DNA of 64,000 nt from Providencia sneebia DSM 19967 (GTDB lineage: Bacteria > Pseudomonadota > Gammaproteobacteria > Enterobacterales > Enterobacteriaceae), in assembly GCF_000314895.2 (NCBI RefSeq), contig NZ_CM001773.1, positions 3,719,372 to 3,783,371 of the forward strand, in the 5' to 3' direction. The position numbers were made by a program, and so were the translations under genes. Below are positions 63,635 through 64,000 of the stretch, in pieces. Within the stretch, counting starts at the first letter, position 1, and each line of letters opens with the position of its first letter. The notes beneath the pieces were generated by a model. That model was not told the DNA's origin. It saw only the letters and a program-made list of their open reading frames with translations, and ran no database searches.

Positions 63635-64000
63635 TTAGCTGTTTTTTTCAATATACAGCGTTTGTGTAGAGAATGCGAAATCTGCACCGTGCTTTTTGAC
63701 AATATCAATAATCTTCAAATAAACAGTTTGTTGCGCATCTAACCACTGTGCCCAGACAGTCGTTTTAGTAAAGCAATACACCATAATATTCAAAGAAGAA
63801 TCTGCAAATTCATCAAAATACACCAACAAAGTTTGGCCGTGATCAATGGTTTCCTCTTGTTGCAACATTATGCGAATATCTTTGACAATATCACCAATTT
63901 TATCCGCATCTTCATAACGTAAACTTAATGATGTTTTAATTCGACGGTTAGTCATTCGTCCAGGATTCTCAACACTAATAGAAGAGAAGACTGAGTTAGG
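63635..64000 (-). CDS. MscS-type mechanosensitive channel (YnaI-like), C-terminal part (partial)
   Basis: The frame runs off the window edge; 121 residues are visible. [20 protein letters not shown] belongs to the end of the MscS beta domain and start of the alpha/beta domain, and [40 protein letters not shown] and [14 protein letters not shown] match E. coli YnaI closely. The product is an inner-membrane pressure-gated channel. An internal ATG at 63955 is not the true start, because the conserved sequence [10 protein letters not shown] continues upstream of it. Confidence 0.9.
   Translation of the reverse strand, partial: PNSVFSSISVENPGRMTNRRIKTSLSLRYEDADKIGDIVKDIRIMLQQEETIDHGQTLLVYFDEFADSSLNIMVYCFTKTTVWAQWLDAQQTVYLKIIDIVKKHGADFAFSTQTLYIEKNS

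Overview
The window is a stretch of an enterobacterial chromosome, most probably from the genus Providencia (Morganellaceae). The evidence is the AT-rich base composition, the 16S rRNA 5' end, Enterobacterales gene order, and above all a TatA that starts with an eight-residue extension (MESTIAMA) of the kind known from Providencia stuartii, where a rhomboid protease removes it. The species cannot be fixed from the window. Nearly all of it is conserved chromosomal backbone. The accessory DNA is an orphan AT-rich gene (8.6-10.5 kb), a tetronate catabolic cluster (24.4-31.2 kb) and a patchwork around a RloC/PrrC-like ATPase (44.7-48.4 kb).

Layout. 1-0.9 kb: 5' part of a 16S rRNA gene with its leader and P1/P2 promoters (minus). 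0.9-8.6 kb: hemG, trkH, yigZ and pepQ (minus), with fadBA divergent behind a FadR operator; this matches the E. coli rrnA-hemG-fadBA neighbourhood. 8.7-10.5 kb: unknown 544-residue protein with a 9-bp tandem repeat upstream. 10.6-24.1 kb: fre, ubiD, pepE, rfaH, a small membrane protein, tatCBA, ubiB, ubiJ, ubiE, rmuC, a DedA protein, a tyrosine phosphatase and udp. 24.4-31.2 kb: permease, denD, DeoR regulator, otnI, otnC, otnK and ltnD, a complete route from L-threonate and D-erythronate to dihydroxyacetone phosphate. 31.5-36.1 kb: yidB, metE, metR, yigM. 36.2-42 kb: yjcE, ghxP, an MFS protein and a TSUP exporter. 42.2-44.5 kb: ivbL-ilvBN with its attenuator. 44.7-48.4 kb: RloC-like gene and short inverted-repeat elements. 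48.5-58.6 kb: ssb and uvrA (sharing a LexA box), tyrB, alr, dnaB, qor, dusA. 58.8-64 kb: nucleoside hydrolase, FUSC protein, ornithine decarboxylase and the end of a YnaI-type channel.

Regulatory sites readable in the sequence fit the genes: FadR at fadB, MetJ boxes at metE/metR, a PurR box at ghxP, two CRP sites at udp, a CRP-like palindrome and valine/leucine leader at ilvBN, and LexA at uvrA/ssb.

Three housekeeping genes (hemG, ubiB, udp) are each broken by one missing base, in two cases inside a homopolymer, and the first ~80 bases of the window depart from conserved 16S positions. These look more like sequencing or assembly errors than real gene loss. For the three genes I give coordinates spanning the restored frame. 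The best candidates for new biology are the orphan gene with its tandem repeat, the solitary RloC-like gene, and the repeat elements next to it.
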